Positions 62,058 to 64,000 of a DNA stretch of 64,000 nucleotides are shown here, in pieces. The translations under genes and the position numbers were made by a program. Source of the DNA: Archangium sp. (GTDB taxonomy: Bacteria > Myxococcota > Myxococcia > Myxococcales > Myxococcaceae); the NCBI GenBank assembly GCA_030695565.1, contig JAUYRZ010000117.1, forward strand, positions 1-64,000, written 5' to 3'. The notes under the pieces are model-generated. The model ran no database searches. It was not told the DNA's origin and saw only the letters and a program-made list of their open reading frames with translations. The stretch's first letter is position 1, and each line of letters opens with the position of its first letter.

Positions 62058-64000
62058 GCGCTCGAAAGATGTTCTTCGACGAAGCCTTCGATGGTGGCGT
62101 CTATGCAGGGCCCCGCACTGGTGGAAGCGCTGGCGAGTCGTGGTTGGGACCGCAGGGCGCTCTCGGTTCCTTCGAGTCGCTGCTTGGGCTGACGCAGCGC
62201 TCAGTGGGCGCGGGCGTTCGTGTGGGAGAAGCCCTTCGAGGCCTGACCGAGGCGCCCGCGGCGTTCTGGACCAACTCTCTGGGCGCCGATGGATTGGCGA
62301 CTGCTCGCGACCTCTTGCGCTGGAACGACACCCTTCGCCTTCACGGGTGGAAGGGCGAGGGAGGTCAGCGGCTCGAAGCGCTGGCAGCCGCCTTGAGCAA
62401 CGTCTCACCTGGCACCGCGGAGCGCCTGGAGCGAGTCAAAGAACGCCTCGCCCTGCTGACCGATGTGCGCTTCTCACTGGGCCTCTTCGCAGATCCGCAG
62501 TCGCTCCCGCGCCGCTGGCGAGAAGTGATCGAAGCGGGCTCTTCGGTCATGAAAATGGTCTCCCTCTCCCCCGCGGGAGAGGGGGTTGGGGAGCGGGCCG
62601 TCAACCCGTCATCCGACGACCCGGCGCTCCAACTCATCCGCCCGTATGGGCCTCTCGTCGCCGCCGAATCGATCGCCGCCGCCCTCGCGGCTTCTCCGAC
62701 GGTCCCCACCGTCATCATCGGCAGCGATCCCGTTCTCGACGCAGCGCTGCGCCGCTACGGGCTGCCCACGACCGGCGCACCGCAATCAGCCCACGACAAC
62801 GTGCTGGGGGAATTGCTGCCCCTCGTCATCGAGCTCGGCCTGCTCCCCGCGGATCCCCATCGAGCGCTCGAGCTGCTCACGATTCCGAATGGGCCGGTGC
62901 GCGCCAAGGTTGCGCGGCGGCTCCAGCGCGCCCTTCAACAGTGGCCTGCCGTCGGGAGCCCCGCATGGCGCCAAGCCATCGAAGAGGTCTTGCCGGAGCT
63001 CGAAGACGACGCCGCGCGGAAGTCCGTGAAGGAACGGCTCAGCGATGTGTTCGAAGGGAAGGTGGCGAATGGCCACGCCTACCCGACCGCTGTGCTTCTC
63101 GATCGCGCGGCCTGGATGCAGCAATGGCTCCACGGCCGACTCGCGCATGAGACTTCGCTCGAGGGCCAGCTGCGGCTTCAAGCTGTCATGGGTCAGGTCG
63201 CCCTGTTCTCAAACCTCGTCGACCGGACCTCGGCCCCTGAGTTGACGATGATTCAGGTGCGGCGCTTCCTCGAGGAAGCGCATCACGGCATGTCCACCCC
63301 GGCCGCCTTCCCCCGACAAGCGGGTCTGCACTCCGTCGCTGCGCCAGGAGGCGTGGTGGCACCGGTCGAGCGCATCGTCTGGTGGAACTACACGCGGTCG
63401 AGCAGTGGGGTGCCGCGCGCGCTGGGGCTTTCGAAAGGCGAACTGGAGCAGTTGGCCTCGGCTGGAGTCGTGCTTCCGACCACTGCTGATCTTTCACGTC
63501 GACGCTCGGCGAGTGCGCAGCGGCCTTTTCTGATGGCAACCCAGTCGCTGTGGTTGGTGTGCCCCCGGCACGAGCTCAACGGAGATGAGGCGACGCCCCA
63601 CTCGAGCTGGGACGAGATCGCCGCACGCGTGAAAGAACCCCGTTTGGTGAGCCGCCTCGTGCGCGACGAGCCGCTCCTCGAGAAACCCGTGACGAAGACG
63701 CGGCGGACCTCGTTGCCACTTCCCGCCCCAGTCCTCGAGTGGAAGACCAACGTGAAGATCCTTGCGCGCGAGAAGGAGTCCCCCTCGAGCGTCGAGGCAG
63801 TTCTCGGCTGCAGCCTTCAATGGTCGCTCAATTACGTCGCGAGGCTGAAGAGCGGTGCCACCGCAACGCTCCCCACGGGCGACACCGTGTTGGGGAAGCT
63901 CGCGCATTTCGTTCTGCTCGAAAGGACTCTGCGGGTGCAGCACGCATCCGCGGTCGACGCCGCCGACTTCGCGATCAACACTCTGAGGGAGGAGGGCCCA
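62054..64000 (+). CDS. Large nuclease-family-like protein (partial, runs off window)
   Basis: From GTG 62054 the open frame continues 649 codons to the window edge without a stop. The N-terminus (MSARKMFFDEAFDGGVYAGP, WLGPQGALGSFESLLGL) and the AAWMQQWLHGRLAHETSLEG region resemble AddB/PD-(D/E)XK nuclease-family proteins encoded beside WYL regulators. The nuclease motif itself, expected near the C-terminus, lies beyond the edge. A dispersed palindrome is inserted in frame at residues of about 169-180 (VSLSPAGEGVGERAV). Confidence 0.7.
   Translation, partial: MSARKMFFDEAFDGGVYAGPRTGGSAGESWLGPQGALGSFESLLGLTQRSVGAGVRVGEALRGLTEAPAAFWTNSLGADGLATARDLLRWNDTLRLHGWKGEGGQRLEALAAALSNVSPGTAERLERVKERLALLTDVRFSLGLFADPQSLPRRWREVIEAGSSVMKMVSLSPAGEGVGERAVNPSSDDPALQLIRPYGPLVAAESIAAALAASPTVPTVIIGSDPVLDAALRRYGLPTTGAPQSAHDNVLGELLPLVIELGLLPADPHRALELLTIPNGPVRAKVARRLQRALQQWPAVGSPAWRQAIEEVLPELEDDAARKSVKERLSDVFEGKVANGHAYPTAVLLDRAAWMQQWLHGRLAHETSLEGQLRLQAVMGQVALFSNLVDRTSAPELTMIQVRRFLEEAHHGMSTPAAFPRQAGLHSVAAPGGVVAPVERIVWWNYTRSSSGVPRALGLSKGELEQLASAGVVLPTTADLSRRRSASAQRPFLMATQSLWLVCPRHELNGDEATPHSSWDEIAARVKEPRLVSRLVRDEPLLEKPVTKTRRTSLPLPAPVLEWKTNVKILAREKESPSSVEAVLGCSLQWSLNYVARLKSGATATLPTGDTVLGKLAHFVLLERTLRVQHASAVDAADFAINTLREEGP
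62562..62583. repeat. CCCTCTCCC palindrome inside the nuclease-like gene
   Basis: CCCTCTCCC (62562-62570) and GGGAGAGGG (62575-62583) plus the G-rich tail lie in the reading frame, between the helical N-terminal region and the RPYGPLVAAESIAAAL segment. The frame stays open. Confidence 0.85.

Overview
The window is GC-rich, densely packed bacterial DNA with many GTG starts and stop/start overlaps. Several gene families point to a myxobacterium (phylum Myxococcota): MopE-like Cys/Asp-rich lipoproteins, Gly-rich and DUF11-like secreted proteins, two PilZ proteins and a lipoprotein-heavy surface repertoire. This is an inference from gene content; no rRNA or complete tRNA gene was found to confirm it.

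Layout. (1) About 0.2-36 kb is ordinary chromosome. It holds an acyl-CoA carboxyltransferase, PAP2 phosphatase, secreted proteins, the SAM cycle (ArsR-methyltransferase fusion, ahcY, and metK 5 kb away), a pentameric ligand-gated ion channel homologue, MlaC, PilZ proteins, UppP, a Nudix CoA pyrophosphatase, an AAA/TPR protein, SthA with a Mesh1-like HD hydrolase, TonB, a group II decarboxylase, an FAD oxidoreductase and a CPBP protease. (2) About 36-53.7 kb is an accessory island. It contains three AbiE-type toxin-antitoxin loci (one intact unrelated pair, one intact and one gutted copy of a duplicated pair), a truncated DarG-like macro domain fused to another protein, and a 110-bp direct repeat (38634 and 44431) carrying 3' fragments of a tRNA-Phe gene. 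A duplicated two-gene module (119-aa protein plus PP2C-like protein) and a large SEC-C protein sit between or beside the repeats. The island continues with a tyrosine integrase, an HTH protein, a ribbon-helix-helix protein, a ParB-like protein and a replication-relaxation protein. (3) About 53.7-60.9 kb is a tightly coupled seven-gene minus-strand operon: M20-like peptidase, PhyH oxygenase, NAT-like acyltransferase, glycosyltransferase-like protein, SLOG protein, propeller protein and polysaccharide deacetylase. A divergent P-loop kinase lies beside it. I do not recognise the operon as a described pathway. (4) From 61 kb to the edge, a WYL regulator is coupled to a large nuclease-like gene that runs off the window.

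Dispersed CCCTCTCCC/GGGAGAGGG palindromes occur between genes and, in two places, in frame inside genes (20433 and 62562).

The observations most worth following are the paired tRNA-fragment repeats with reciprocally gutted gene copies, the inverted repeats preceding the AbiE-type operons, the integrase-module operator family, and the coupled 53.7-60.4 kb operon.
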